A DNA stretch of 64,000 nt, taken from Maritimibacter sp. DP1N21-5 (GTDB lineage: Bacteria; Pseudomonadota; Alphaproteobacteria; Rhodobacterales; Rhodobacteraceae). The stretch is from the NCBI RefSeq assembly GCF_019218295.1, contig NZ_JAHUZF010000006.1, positions 1,674,001-1,738,000 of the forward strand, read 5' to 3'. The notes below the pieces were generated by a model, which was given only the letters and a program-made list of their open reading frames with translations, was not told where the DNA came from and did no database searches. Positions 26,433-35,163 of the stretch are shown in pieces (position 1 is the first letter of the stretch; each line of letters starts with the position of its first letter). The translations under genes and the position numbers were made by a program.

Positions 26433-26981
26433 TCACAACACGAGCCGCATCTGCACCGCCGGGAAAGACAGCCCCGGCGCCAGCGACAAAGACACCTGCC
26501 CTTGATCGACAAAACCGTGCCGGGCATAGAACCCGCGTGCCGTCAGCGTGGACAGGCACGACAGAACCCGGACCCCGGCCCCGCGCGCGCCCTCGATCGC
26601 ATGACCCAGAATCACCGAGCCGATCCCCTGTCCGGCATGGCGCGGGTCTACCGCCACGTGGCGCATGTGGCCCCAGTCCATGGGCGCAGCGCCACCCGTC
26701 GGTCCAAGCCAGGTCCAACCGCCCGCCCCCACAAGCGCACCATCGCCCGCCTCGGCCACCTGATAGCCCGCCGCCGCGAGGAGCGACGGCCTGGCGACGC
26801 CGATCGTGGGCAGAGCGGCGGCCAGCACCTCGGGGGCGTAGTCCTTGGCAAGGAGCGTGCCGTAGCTCGCCGTGAGAAGCCGGGTCAGCGCCGCCTCGTC
26901 CTCGAGGCGGGCCGAGCGGATCATGAAGGGCGGGATCGCGGGCCGGGGCAAGTCGGCGCAGATATCGGGAGAGTGGATCAT
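26433..26981 (-). CDS. GNAT-family N-acetyltransferase
   Basis: A 182-residue acetyltransferase. The acetyl-CoA-binding motif A reads VAVDPRHAGQGIGSVILGHA (about residues 110-129), with the R/Q-x-x-G-x-G/A core in RHAGQGIG, and ARGFYARHGFVDQG is motif B. The substrate cannot be inferred. The start at 26981 has GACAGG just upstream, but an internal ATG (MIRSARLEDE, 26924) fits the domain boundary equally well. Confidence 0.85.
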   Translation of the reverse strand: MIHSPDICADLPRPAIPPFMIRSARLEDEAALTRLLTASYGTLLAKDYAPEVLAAALPTIGVARPSLLAAAGYQVAEAGDGALVGAGGWTWLGPTGGAAPMDWGHMRHVAVDPRHAGQGIGSVILGHAIEGARGAGVRVLSCLSTLTARGFYARHGFVDQGQVSLSLAPGLSFPAVQMRLVL

Positions 26982-27044
26982 CCTGTCGGTCCTTTTGGCT
27001 GGTGTTCTTGCCGGGACCGCGCGGGGGAGTTCCTATGTCACCAC

Positions 27045-27080
27045 AAAGAAAAACCGCGCGTCCCGGGAGGGTCGCGCGGC
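27045..27080 (-). terminator. intrinsic terminator of rpmG
   Basis: On the minus strand, CCGCGCG (27079-27073) pairs with CGCGCGG (27060-27054) and is followed by TTTTTCTTT. It starts 27 bases after the rpmG stop. The plus strand also shows a T-run after the stem, so it may act in both directions. Confidence 0.85.
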
Positions 27081-27106
27081 TTTTTCGGTTTCTTTCCGAA
27101 GAAGGC

Positions 27107-27274
27107 TTATTTGATCTTGCCTTCTTTGTACTCGACGTGCTTGCGCGCGACCGGGTCGTATTTCTTTACGACCATCTTTTCGGTCATGGTGCGTGCGTTC
27201 TTCTTGGTCACGTAGAAGTGGCCCGTGTCCGCGGTCGAGTTCAGGCGGATTTTGATCGTGGTCGGCTTCGCCAT
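27107..27274 (-). CDS. rpmG: 50S ribosomal protein L33
   Basis: A 55-residue ribosomal protein: [20 protein letters not shown] then [20 protein letters not shown], ending in [10 protein letters not shown]. This is the proteobacterial L33 without zinc-binding cysteines. It is too short for many ORF finders but is unmistakable. It is transcribed alone and ends in a strong terminator. Confidence 0.97.
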   Translation of the reverse strand: MAKPTTIKIRLNSTADTGHFYVTKKNARTMTEKMVVKKYDPVARKHVEYKEGKIK

Positions 27275-27423
27275 GGTTCCAGCTCCTCATCGGGCCTACG
27301 CCCGGTCGAATTCCTTGAAGCCCGCCTTTTACCGACGCCAGCCCGCGAGTCAACAGGGGAAAGCGAACCCTGCGCCAGAAATCCTGACGGAAGGGCTCGC
27401 CAACCGGCCTGTGGCCACCCGGC

Positions 27424-28134
27424 TCAGGGCCTGGGCTTGCCCATCGTGTCGTGAATCTCGGCCACCTGGTCTTCGGTCAACTGCAGGCCGGTCGCGAGAT
27501 TGCGCAGGAACATCTTCTCGGCATCCGTATCGACGCTGATTCCCATCAGGGCCGAGGAATAGACCTGTGTCTTGGCGTTTTCCCCCGCCGAGGTGGCAAG
27601 CGCCATCGGGTCCACCGGCGCGGCGAGTTCGGCCTCGACGAAAGCGATCTCCTCGTCGGAGGCATCGTCCAGCATGTCGAGGATCTGCTTGCGCTCGGTC
27701 GGGTCGATCTCGCCGTCGGACTTGGCCGCCATGATCATCGCACGGATCATGAGCTTGGCGTTCTCTTCGGTCGCGCGGCCCACCGGCGTTCCGGCGGTCA
27801 TCGAGGCGAACATGTCGCTCATCTGGCCCGAGCCCGCCTTCGCCGCCCCGGTCATCGCGGCGATGAGACTGCCCATGCCCGCTTCGGTCGCCTCCGACAT
27901 GTCGGCCGCCTGGTTGCCCATCCGCCCCATCATGTCGCGCACGGCCTTGGCGCCGCCCGGCATGCCGTATTTCTCGGCCATCTGGCCCATCTGGTCGGCG
28001 AAGGTGCCTTCCTTGCCGGCTTCTCGCATCTGTTTGCGCAGCGCGTCCATGCCGCCCATGTCGCGGACCTTCTGCACGCCCTTTGCCGCGGCGAACCCCA
28101 CGGCGAGCGTGGCCAATGTGCGAACGAAACTCAT
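27424..28134 (-). CDS. YebE-like (DUF533/TerB) protein
   Basis: A 236-residue protein. The N-terminal part (MSFVRTLATLAVGFAAAKGV) is hydrophobic and may associate with the membrane. A methionine- and glycine-rich middle (QMREAGKEG to ASMTAG) is probably flexible. The C-terminal TerB-like domain (about residues 120-236) has MIMAAKSDGEIDPTERKQIL and YSSALMGISVDTDAEKMFLR. DUF533 proteins are often induced by envelope stress, but no function is established. It lies just downstream of rnpB on the same strand. Confidence 0.85.
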   Translation of the reverse strand: MSFVRTLATLAVGFAAAKGVQKVRDMGGMDALRKQMREAGKEGTFADQMGQMAEKYGMPGGAKAVRDMMGRMGNQAADMSEATEAGMGSLIAAMTGAAKAGSGQMSDMFASMTAGTPVGRATEENAKLMIRAMIMAAKSDGEIDPTERKQILDMLDDASDEEIAFVEAELAAPVDPMALATSAGENAKTQVYSSALMGISVDTDAEKMFLRNLATGLQLTEDQVAEIHDTMGKPRP

Positions 28135-28204
28135 CGTCAGAACTCCCTGTTGATGTCTCCAGCCTGCGCCGAGCCGGAACAGGATGCAATATGCAGGGGG
28201 GCTG

Positions 28205-28598
28205 GGGCGCGCGGACGGCCTGTAAGCCGGATTCTGTTCCCCGGGGTCTCCCCCGGTTCGACGATCATTCCTCTGGTGACACCGTTGCCGGTGCCCTCTA
28301 GCTGCCAACCCGGACCTCTGGACCAAGGCGGTCCTGCCCACGCGGGGCGCGAGGTCCCTATTCGGCGTTGCTCCCGGTGGGGCTTGCCATGCCGGTCCTG
28401 TTGCCAGTCCCGCGGTGGGCTCTTACCCCACCGTTTCACCCTTACTCCGGTGATCCGGAGCGGTCTGTTCTCTGTGGCGCTTTCCCTTGGGTTTCCCCAG
28501 CCGGGCGTTACCCGGCACCGTTGCCTTGTGGAGTCCGGACTTTCCTCGACGCACCTTCGCTGAGCGGATGCGCCGCGACCGTCCGGCCATCCGCGCGA
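28205..28598 (-). ncRNA. rnpB: RNase P RNA (class A)
   Basis: The catalytic RNA of RNase P, which matures tRNA 5' ends. On the minus strand the universal block GAGGAAAGTCCGGACTCC lies near 28530-28548, followed by GGGTGAAACGG, and the 3' signature ACAGAATCCGGCTTACAGGC is at about 28216-28236. The terminal helix P1 can be drawn between about 28586-28597 and 28208-28220 (GCGCGGAUGGCC with GGCCGUCCGCGC). The ends are approximate. At about 394 bases it has normal alphaproteobacterial size. Reading frames drawn across this region are not genes. Confidence 0.96.
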
Positions 28599-28603
28599 AA
28601 CGG

Positions 28604-28632
28604 GACTTAGGCGCTGGTCACCGGTCGGTCAA
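28604..28632 (-). promoter_or_regulatory. rnpB promoter overlapping the amidase stop codon
   Basis: On the minus strand TTGACC (28632-28627) and TAAGTC (28609-28604) are separated by exactly 17 bases. Initiation about seven bases on would fall at 28597, the first base of the P1 helix of RNase P RNA. The TAA of the -10 element is also the stop codon of the upstream amidase gene. Confidence 0.6.
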
Positions 28633-29332
28633 CGGGAAAGCGCGTGGCGAGATCGCGCAGGATCGCCATGTCGCCATTGTCGAGGGGCCCCCGCGCCCAG
28701 GGTCTAAACCGCTGCCGCAGCGCGTCGAGGACGGCCTCGGCGCCCTCCTCCACCGGATAGCCGAAGGTGGCCGCGTTGGCGAGAAAGGCCTCCTCCCCGA
28801 CCTCGGGCGTCTTGTCCGTCGGCTCGGGCCAGATCCCGTGTCCGGCCCGCGCGAGCCGCCGCCAGTCGAACCGCCGTCCCGGATCGAACTTCCGGCGCGG
28901 CGCGAAATCGGAATGTGCGAGCAGGCCGTGGGCCGGAATGACCCAGCGCGCGCGGATGTCCGACAGGAGCGTCTCGAGCGCGGCCACGAGCGGTTCGGAG
29001 AAGGGGGTGAGGCCCGAATTGTCCAGCTCGATCCCGATGGAGCGCGAATTCACGTCGCCTGTGCCGCCCCAGTCACCGGCGCCCGCGTGCCAGGCGCGCA
29101 TGTCTTCGTCCACCATCTGCCAGACCTGCCCGTCCCGGCCCACAAGGTAATGCGACGATACTTCGTGTTCCGGCGCGCAGAGCCGGTCGAGCGCCGCCTG
29201 GGCGCTCGCCATGGCGGTGAAATGCAGAACGATGAGGTTGGGGCGAAGCCGGTCGCGGCGCGGACCGAAGTTGGGAGACGGGTGCCAGAGCGCGCCCGCC
29301 GCTCCCTTACTGGGCGGTCGAGGTCGCGACAT
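28607..29332 (-). CDS. N-acetylmuramoyl-L-alanine amidase (AmpD-like)
   Basis: A 241-residue amidase_2-fold zinc enzyme that cleaves the lactyl-amide bond of muropeptides. Zinc ligands are seen in LIVLHFTAMASAQAAL (first His), HGLLAHSDFAPRRKFDPG (second His and the Asp). SRSIGIELDNSG contains the conserved Glu. No signal peptide is present, in line with a cytoplasmic AmpD role in peptidoglycan recycling. The ATG at 29332 gives MSRPRPPSKGAAGALWHPSP and overlaps the upstream lipoprotein gene by 26 bases. The gene ends only about 9 bases before RNase P RNA begins. Confidence 0.88.
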   Translation of the reverse strand: MSRPRPPSKGAAGALWHPSPNFGPRRDRLRPNLIVLHFTAMASAQAALDRLCAPEHEVSSHYLVGRDGQVWQMVDEDMRAWHAGAGDWGGTGDVNSRSIGIELDNSGLTPFSEPLVAALETLLSDIRARWVIPAHGLLAHSDFAPRRKFDPGRRFDWRRLARAGHGIWPEPTDKTPEVGEEAFLANAATFGYPVEEGAEAVLDALRQRFRPWARGPLDNGDMAILRDLATRFPVDRPVTSA

Positions 29333-30089
29333 AGTCCGGTTGCGCGGGGACCGCATTGCGGGCGGCACGGAATGGCGCCGGATCCCAGAAACAGGCGAAG
29401 CCGTCGCCGTCCGGGTCGAGCCCCTTGGGATCACGTTCCGGCCCGCCCGCGTCGAGGAAGGCCTCCTGCGCGCGGTCCTGCGAGGTGAACTTGCCGCAGT
29501 TGCGCTCAAACCGGGACTGCGCCGCGATGATCGAACGGGAATACATCTGCTGGCCCTTGGGGTTGTTGGTGGCCAGCGCGTAATGAACGATCGAGGCGCC
29601 ACCGCCACCTTCGCGCTGGGGCAGCGCGGTCGGCTGGATCACCACGTATTGTGCGCGGTTCTCGGCCAGACGCTGGGCATCGGACTCGATGCTTTCACGC
29701 TCGGACACGGCTGCGAAGTTCTGTTCATCGGAAATCGACGACACCGACGCCGCCGTCCCGGTTTCCACCGCCGCGACCGAGGTGCCGACCGTGGCGGGCC
29801 CCGTAGTCATCGGCATGGCCGTGGCATCCGGCATCGCAGTGGTCGCGGCGGGCGCGGTCTGAAATCCAAGCACCTGGCTCGCCTCGGCGGCAATCGCGGC
29901 TCCCTCGCTCGATCCGGCGGTCATGGTCGAATCCGTCGCCATGGCCGACAGCGGCTGCGCGGCCACCGGCGCTGCGGCAGGCATGACAGGTTCCTGCGCC
30001 TGATGGGCGTCATTCGGCATCGAACTCGAACAGGCCGAGAGGACGCCGGCAATAGCCAGAAGGGACAGGGGTGCAGCAAACATGCGCAT
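29307..30089 (-). CDS. lipoprotein with a C-terminal excalibur-like domain
   Basis: A 260-residue predicted lipoprotein. The signal peptide ends in the lipobox LSAC, with the lipidated Cys at residue 20. An Ala/Thr/Met-rich low-complexity region (about 25-110) precedes a folded C-terminal part. That part ends with ERDPKGLDPDGDGFACFWDP, a DxDxDG loop with a cysteine as in excalibur calcium-binding domains; the partner cysteine is in RNCGKFTSQ. Its function is unknown. It overlaps the downstream amidase gene, so both may act at the cell wall. Confidence 0.8.
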   Translation of the reverse strand: MRMFAAPLSLLAIAGVLSACSSSMPNDAHQAQEPVMPAAAPVAAQPLSAMATDSTMTAGSSEGAAIAAEASQVLGFQTAPAATTAMPDATAMPMTTGPATVGTSVAAVETGTAASVSSISDEQNFAAVSERESIESDAQRLAENRAQYVVIQPTALPQREGGGGASIVHYALATNNPKGQQMYSRSIIAAQSRFERNCGKFTSQDRAQEAFLDAGGPERDPKGLDPDGDGFACFWDPAPFRAARNAVPAQPDYVATSTAQ

Positions 30090-30122
30090 GGTCGTGATCC
30101 TAGGAGGAAAGGTCCGTGCGCT

Positions 30123-31607
30123 CTACCACCATTTGTCAGGCTTGGAAACAAAACCCGCAGCTTGTTCCAGCGCATAGGCGGTATTCAGCAGATCGCCCTC
30201 TTCCCACGGCTTGCCGATGAGTTGCAGCCCGAGCGGCAGCCCCTGCTTGTCGAGCCCGGCCGGCACCGAGATTCCCGGCAGACCGGCGAGGTTCACGGTC
30301 ACGGTGAACACGTCCTGCAGATACATTTCCACGGGATCGGCCTCGGACATCTCGCCCAGACCAAAAGCCGCGCCTGGCGTCGCGGGCGTCAGGATGGCAT
30401 CCACGCCCTGACCGAAGGCCTCGTCGAAGTCGCGCTTGATGAGCGCGCGCACCCGGCGGGCACGGTTGTAGTAAGCGTCGTAGAAGCCTGCCGACAGCAC
30501 ATAGGTGCCCACCATCACGCGGCGCTGCACCTCGTGGCCGAAGCCCTCGGCGCGGGTCTTTTCGTACATGTCGACAATGCCCTCGCCTTTGCCGAGCTTG
30601 GCGCGGTGGCCGTAACGCACGCCGTCGTAACGGGCGAGGTTGGACGAGGCTTCCGCCGGCGCGATGACGTAATAGGCCGGCAGCGCGTATTTCGTATGGG
30701 GCAGCGAGATATCCACGATCTTGGCGCCTGCATCCTCGAGCATCTTGCGCCCGGTCTGCCACAATGCCTCGATCTCGTCGGACATGCCGTCGACCCGGTA
30801 TTCACGCGGGATGCCGATGACCTTGCCGCGAATGTCGCCGGTCAGCATGGCCTCGAAATCCGGGACCGCGATGTCGGCCGAGGTCGAATCCTTCGCGTCA
30901 TGGCCCGACATGGCTTCAAGCATGATCGCCGCGTCGCGCACGGTTTTCGTCATCGGCCCGGCCTGATCGAGCGAGGAGGCAAAGGCAATGATGCCCCAGC
31001 GCGAGCAGCGGCCATAGGTCGGCTTGATGCCCACGGTGCCGGTCAGCGCGGCGGGTTGGCGGATCGAGCCGCCGGTATCGGTGCCGGTGGCGGCGAGGCA
31101 GAGGTCAGCAGCGACCGCGCTGGCCGAGCCACCCGAGGACCCGCCGGGGGTCAGGTTGCGCTCGTCCACCTTCCACGGGTTCACGGCATTGCCATAGGCC
31201 GAGGTTTCGTTCGAGGACCCCATGGCAAACTCGTCCATATTGAGTTTGCCCAGCATGACGGCACCCGCGTCCGCGAGCTTACCCGACACGGTCGATTCGT
31301 ATTCCGGCTTGAAGCCTTCGAGGATGTTGGACGCCGCCTGCGAGGCGACGCCTTTGGTGCAGAAGAGGTCCTTGATCCCCACAGGGATACCGCACATGGC
31401 GGGCGCGTCGCCGGCCTTGATCCGTGCGTCGGCCGCCTCGGCCCGCTCCAGCGCGATCTCGGGGGTCTTGTGCACGAAAGCGCCCAGCGCGTCGGCCCCG
31501 TCGATGGCGGCAAGACAGGCTTTGGTCAGTTCGACCGAGGTCACATCACCCTTTTTCAGCGCGTCACGGGCTTCGGCAATGGTCAGTTCGTTCAGATCGG
31601 ACATCAT
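30123..31607 (-). CDS. gatA: Asp-tRNA(Asn)/Glu-tRNA(Gln) amidotransferase subunit A
   Basis: A 494-residue amidase-signature protein that releases ammonia from glutamine for the GatCAB complex. The catalytic triad is Lys79 ([11 protein letters not shown]), the cis-Ser in [12 protein letters not shown] and the nucleophilic Ser in [11 protein letters not shown]. Length and order of motifs are normal. The ATG overlaps the gatC stop by four bases (ATGA). The gatB partner is not in the window. Confidence 0.97.
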   Translation of the reverse strand: MMSDLNELTIAEARDALKKGDVTSVELTKACLAAIDGADALGAFVHKTPEIALERAEAADARIKAGDAPAMCGIPVGIKDLFCTKGVASQAASNILEGFKPEYESTVSGKLADAGAVMLGKLNMDEFAMGSSNETSAYGNAVNPWKVDERNLTPGGSSGGSASAVAADLCLAATGTDTGGSIRQPAALTGTVGIKPTYGRCSRWGIIAFASSLDQAGPMTKTVRDAAIMLEAMSGHDAKDSTSADIAVPDFEAMLTGDIRGKVIGIPREYRVDGMSDEIEALWQTGRKMLEDAGAKIVDISLPHTKYALPAYYVIAPAEASSNLARYDGVRYGHRAKLGKGEGIVDMYEKTRAEGFGHEVQRRVMVGTYVLSAGFYDAYYNRARRVRALIKRDFDEAFGQGVDAILTPATPGAAFGLGEMSEADPVEMYLQDVFTVTVNLAGLPGISVPAGLDKQGLPLGLQLIGKPWEEGDLLNTAYALEQAAGFVSKPDKWW

Positions 31608-31891
31608 TCAACCACCTTCGGCACGGCGAAAAAGCCCTCGCGGGCGTCGGGGGCGTTCTTGAGGATCTTGTCGGCCTGATTGCCTTCGGTGACCACGTCC
31701 TCGCGGCGCTTGAGGCGCATCGGCGTGACCGAGGTCATGGGCTCGATCCCGTCCACGTTCACCTCGTTCAACTGCTCGATGAACCCGAGGATCGTGTTGA
31801 ATTCCTCGGCCAGCGCGGGAAGCGCGTCTTCCTCCACCCGGATGCGGGCCAGATGCGCGACCTTGCGCGCGGTGTCCTTGTCGATCGACAT
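31604..31891 (-). CDS. gatC: Asp-tRNA(Asn)/Glu-tRNA(Gln) amidotransferase subunit C
   Basis: A 95-residue protein that wraps around GatA and joins it to GatB. The sequence [20 protein letters not shown] and the C-terminal [17 protein letters not shown] are typical. A longer frame reaching 32566 runs through the opposite-frame ceramidase gene and is discarded. It is translated together with gatA. Confidence 0.96.
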   Translation of the reverse strand: MSIDKDTARKVAHLARIRVEEDALPALAEEFNTILGFIEQLNEVNVDGIEPMTSVTPMRLKRREDVVTEGNQADKILKNAPDAREGFFAVPKVVE

Positions 31892-31920
31892 GGTGGTCTC
31901 CCGTGTTCTTCCGGGGCGGT

Positions 31921-32601
31921 TTAGCCCTGTGGCGCTGGCTTCGCAAGCGGCGGGGCGGGTGGCGGGACATTGCGCAGGTAGGTCGCGATCAGCCATCCGA
32001 GCAGAAGCGCGTTCAGGCAGTGCCACAGGAAATGCGTGCCGATGGGCAACTGGCCGCACATCGGCTCGTCCAGCGTGCGCAGAAAGAGCGAGAGCGCAAG
32101 AAGAGCGGTCGCCGTCCAGAGGTCCCAGGCGAGCTTGCCCGTAGCCATGAAGGCGAAACCCGCGAGCCAGAGGAGGATCGGCAGGTAGCCCACCGAAGAG
32201 CCGAGCCAGGGCAGCATCGGCGCGGCCTGTGCCACCAGCGCAGTGAAGGGAAAGAACCCCAGCGTGATCGCCGCGGCCCAGATGAGCGGCTGCTTCATGA
32301 GGTCGTGCGCGGTCGCGAAGGTGAAGACCAGCACGAAGATCAGGATCGGCGCGGTATCGGCCACCCCCGCCCAGCGCGTCGCGAAGGTGTGAAACTGGAA
32401 GGATCCGATGCCGATGACCGCGAGGATGCCTGTCAGAAGCTGCGCGAGCGGCAGATCGGGGCGGTGCCGGACCTGCCGCCACATCACAAAGGCGGAGACA
32501 AGGAACGCAAGGTTCGTCACCGCGTTGAGGGGTTCGGCCCAGAAGCCCGGCCCCAGGCGTTCGCAATAGGCATCGACAGCGGCGGTCCAGTCCATGGTCA
32601 T
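31921..32601 (-). CDS. ceramidase-family membrane protein
   Basis: A 226-residue membrane protein with about seven hydrophobic helices. EPLNAVTNLAFLVSAF and the metal-site motifs GIGSFQFHTFATRW and GTHFLWHCLNALLL match the alkaline ceramidase/CREST family. In bacteria the substrate is uncertain, since sphingolipids are absent from most Rhodobacteraceae; hydrolysis of another amide lipid is possible. The ATG at 32601 is preferred because GGAAAG is found eight bases upstream. It diverges from the hydrolase at 32666. Confidence 0.8.
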   Translation of the reverse strand: MTMDWTAAVDAYCERLGPGFWAEPLNAVTNLAFLVSAFVMWRQVRHRPDLPLAQLLTGILAVIGIGSFQFHTFATRWAGVADTAPILIFVLVFTFATAHDLMKQPLIWAAAITLGFFPFTALVAQAAPMLPWLGSSVGYLPILLWLAGFAFMATGKLAWDLWTATALLALSLFLRTLDEPMCGQLPIGTHFLWHCLNALLLGWLIATYLRNVPPPAPPLAKPAPQG

Positions 32602-32665
32602 GTCTTTCCGGTTGTTGGGGCGTCGGGCGCTGGTAGGCTCGGGATCAAAGCGAAGGAGACGCCCC

Positions 32666-33358
32666 ATGAAAATCATCTGGCTCGGACACGCAAGCCTGCG
32701 CATCGAAATCGGCGGTCAGGTTCTTCTGATCGACCCTTGGCTCGAAGGGAACCCCATGCTGGAAGAAGGCCAGTATGACGTGGCGACGTCGGGCGCGACC
32801 CATGTGCTCGTCACCCATGGTCACGGCGACCACGCGTCCTCGGGTGCGGCGCTGTGCAAGAAACTCGGCGTGCCTGCGGTCGGGATTTTCGACCTCATGA
32901 GCCATTGGGAGGAAAAGCACGGGATCGACGTGATCGGCTTCAACAAGGGCGGCACGGTCGATCTGGGGGGCGTCAAGGTCACCATGGTCAACGCCACGCA
33001 TAGTTCCTCGTTCTCCGGGTCCGATGGCCCGGTCTACGCGGGCCACGAGAGCGGCTTCATGATCGAGGGCGAGGGCCACGTGATCTATGTGTCGGGCGAC
33101 ACCGACATCATGGCCGACATGGGGTGGATGGGCGATCTGCACAAACCCGACATCGGCATCCTCTGCGCGGGCGGCCATTTCACCATGGACATGAAGCGCG
33201 CGGCCTATGCGGCCAAGCGGTATTTCGATTTCAAGACGGTCATCCCCTACCATTACCGGACCTTCCCGCTGCTCGCGCAATCGGCCGAGGTGCTTGCCGA
33301 AGGTCTGCCCGGAGTCGAGGTGATCGAGCCGCAGGTGATGGAACCCATCGAGATCTGA
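32666..33358 (+). CDS. metal-dependent hydrolase, UPF0173 (MBL fold)
   Basis: A 230-residue metallo-beta-lactamase-fold protein. MKIIWLGHASLRIEIGGQVL is the family start, VLVTHGHGDHASSG holds the H-x-H-x-D-H zinc motif, and VIYVSGDTDIMADM and IPYHYRTFPLL give further ligands. It matches the UPF0173 group (YtkL-like), for which no physiological substrate is established. GAAGGAGACG lies ahead of the ATG. Confidence 0.9.
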   Translation: MKIIWLGHASLRIEIGGQVLLIDPWLEGNPMLEEGQYDVATSGATHVLVTHGHGDHASSGAALCKKLGVPAVGIFDLMSHWEEKHGIDVIGFNKGGTVDLGGVKVTMVNATHSSSFSGSDGPVYAGHESGFMIEGEGHVIYVSGDTDIMADMGWMGDLHKPDIGILCAGGHFTMDMKRAAYAAKRYFDFKTVIPYHYRTFPLLAQSAEVLAEGLPGVEVIEPQVMEPIEI

Positions 33359-33370
33359 CGAAGGCGCCGA

Positions 33371-34024
33371 TCAGGCCGCCACGGGTTCGATCAGCTCCGG
33401 GCCCGTGGCGCGGTTGGAATTGACCGCTTGGCCGACCCTGTGGAAGGTCAGGACGTCCTCCGCCGGCGGCTGCAGCAGAACCGCCGCGCCGTGGCCCTCT
33501 TCCCCCAGCCATTTGCCCCAGTCGCCCTTTTCCACGACCACCGGAATCCGGTCGTGGATCGGTGACATGAGCGCATTGGCACCGATCGTGAGCACCGCGA
33601 AGGTCGGCATGCGGTCCGCACCCCAGTCCTGCCAGATGCCCGCCATGACCAGCGGCTCGCCATCCGCGCGGTGGAAGTAGTGCGGCACCTTGGTCTCGCC
33701 GGAGCGTTCCCATTCATAAAACCCCGACACCGGCACCAGACAGCGCCGTTCGCGCACCGCATTCCTGAACGCGGGTTTCTCCGTCACCGTCTCGGACCGC
33801 GCATTGATCAGGAGCGGACCGTCGTTCGGTTTCTTGTACCAATGCGGGATGAAGCCCCAGCGCATGGCCCTGAGCCGCCGTTCGCTGTCCGAGGTCACCA
33901 CAGCGACATCGGTCGTGGGGCAGACGTTGAAGTTTGGCACCGGCGGCAGGGCGTTCGCGGGCTGCGCCGCGAAGATCTTTGCCACCATGTCATGGGGCAG
34001 CGTATTCGCCATCCGCCCGCACAT
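33371..34024 (-). CDS. HMCES/YedK-type abasic-site protein (SRAP)
   Basis: A 217-residue SOS-response-associated protein that forms a covalent crosslink with abasic sites in single-stranded DNA. The catalytic Cys2 (MCGRMAN) becomes the N-terminus after Met removal. N74 (LLINARSET), E104 (GFYEW) and H157 (MSPIHDRIPVVV) are the other active-site residues. The start is fixed by Cys2; the frame upstream to 34036 would bury it. Its start overlaps the stop of the DUF1992 gene by one base. Confidence 0.95.
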   Translation of the reverse strand: MCGRMANTLPHDMVAKIFAAQPANALPPVPNFNVCPTTDVAVVTSDSERRLRAMRWGFIPHWYKKPNDGPLLINARSETVTEKPAFRNAVRERRCLVPVSGFYEWERSGETKVPHYFHRADGEPLVMAGIWQDWGADRMPTFAVLTIGANALMSPIHDRIPVVVEKGDWGKWLGEEGHGAAVLLQPPAEDVLTFHRVGQAVNSNRATGPELIEPVAA

Positions 34025-34332
34025 CAGCGGCTCCACTGCTTTCGGGCGATGTCGATCTTCGCTTCCATCATGGACATCTCCTTCATGAGGTCCCTGCGCC
34101 GCACCCTGTCCCCGGTTTCGCGCAATTCGGCCCTAAGCCGCTCCAACTCGCGCGCCATGGCGACGAAGGGGGGCACCGCGCCGTTTTCCCGCATCACCCG
34201 CTTGAGAAGTGCATTCTGCGGGTCGTCCTCCGGCGGCAGGGGCTTGCCCGCGCCGGGCAGGTTGTCGAAGTCGCCATTACGTTCGGCTTCTGCGATTCTG
34301 GCCGAGATCAGGTCGATGAGGGGATGATCCAT
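34024..34332 (-). CDS. DUF1992 (DnaJ homologue C28-type) protein
   Basis: A 102-residue helical protein. DLISARIAEAERNGDFDNLPGAGKPL is the family signature in full, of which NGDFDNLPGAGKPL is the most conserved. DUF1992 is named from DnaJ subfamily C member 28, although no J domain is present; function is unknown. It is translationally coupled to the abasic-site protein gene downstream (TGA/ATG sharing one base). Confidence 0.9.
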   Translation of the reverse strand: MDHPLIDLISARIAEAERNGDFDNLPGAGKPLPPEDDPQNALLKRVMRENGAVPPFVAMARELERLRAELRETGDRVRRRDLMKEMSMMEAKIDIARKQWSR

Positions 34333-34438
34333 GGGGCGGCTCCTTTGCGGGCAATATAGGGCGCTCGAGGTCTTGCGCAAAGGCGGTGGCTGCGCTGAAC
34401 TCCCGCTTACCCCGTCGAACGCTTTCACGAGTCGCCCC

Positions 34439-35107
34439 ATGACCCTCGCCCTCTACGGCCATCCTTTCGCCAACTATTGCTGGAAGGTCTACATCGCCGC
34501 CCGTGAACGAGGGCTCGACTATGACGCGCGGATGGTCGATCCCGACCACCCGGAGCATCAGGCTGTCTGCGCCGAGGCTAACCCCGGCGGGCAGTTTCCC
34601 GTGCTCGTCGATGGCGACACGCGGATTTCGGAATCGGCGGCGATCATCGACTACCTTGATCTGAAGCCCGGTCCTGGTGCCTTCATGATCCCCGAGAATC
34701 CAATGGAGGCCATCGAAGCGCGCATGATGGACCGGATGATCGACGATTACCTCGCCGGCCCGCAAGGTCGCCTCGTCCTCATCGCCCTGCGCCCCGAAGG
34801 GTCCGGAGACCCGCATGGCGAAACGAGCAACCGCGCGCAGCTCGACGCCGCCTATGTCTGGTTCGACCGCTGGATGGAGGACCGCACATGGGCCGCCGCA
34901 GACCGCTTCACCCTTGCCGATTGCTCGGCGGCGGGCGCGATCTTCTACGCCCATTGGACACATCCGATTCCGGAGAACCTCACGCATCTCCACGCCTACC
35001 GCAAACGCTTGCTCGCCCGACCCTCGGTCGCCGCCACCGTGGACGACGCACGCTATTTCCGCCCCTTTTTCCCGCTGGGGGACGGGCGCGATCCGGACCT
35101 TCCCTGA
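34439..35107 (+). CDS. glutathione S-transferase family protein
   Basis: A 222-residue GST. The N-terminal thioredoxin-like domain starts MTLALYGHPFANYCWKVYIA and includes the cis-Pro and Ser-Glu glutathione-binding motif (GGQFPVLVDG and RISESAAIIDYL). An all-helical domain follows, with FTLADCSAAGAIFYA as the N-capping box. The substrate is unknown. It diverges from the DUF1992 gene and ends in front of a long hairpin. Confidence 0.9.
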   Translation: MTLALYGHPFANYCWKVYIAARERGLDYDARMVDPDHPEHQAVCAEANPGGQFPVLVDGDTRISESAAIIDYLDLKPGPGAFMIPENPMEAIEARMMDRMIDDYLAGPQGRLVLIALRPEGSGDPHGETSNRAQLDAAYVWFDRWMEDRTWAAADRFTLADCSAAGAIFYAHWTHPIPENLTHLHAYRKRLLARPSVAATVDDARYFRPFFPLGDGRDPDLP

Positions 35108-35149
35108 CGACAAATCCCCGCCAGTGACCCGGCGGGGATTGCTGTCGTC
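35106..35149. terminator. long hairpin between convergent genes
   Basis: AATCCCCGCC (35113-35122) pairs with GGCGGGGATT (35131-35140), and the stem is extended by GACGACA/TGTCGTC at its base. It lies between the convergent GST and 5'-nucleotidase genes and probably ends both transcripts, though no strong T-run is present. Confidence 0.6.
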
Positions 35150-35163
35150 ACCTGTCGTGCCGC

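Noticed and set aside
28137..28610. Several open frames across the RNase P RNA region
   Set aside because: The region has the universal RNase P RNA blocks and closing helix, so these frames are chance.
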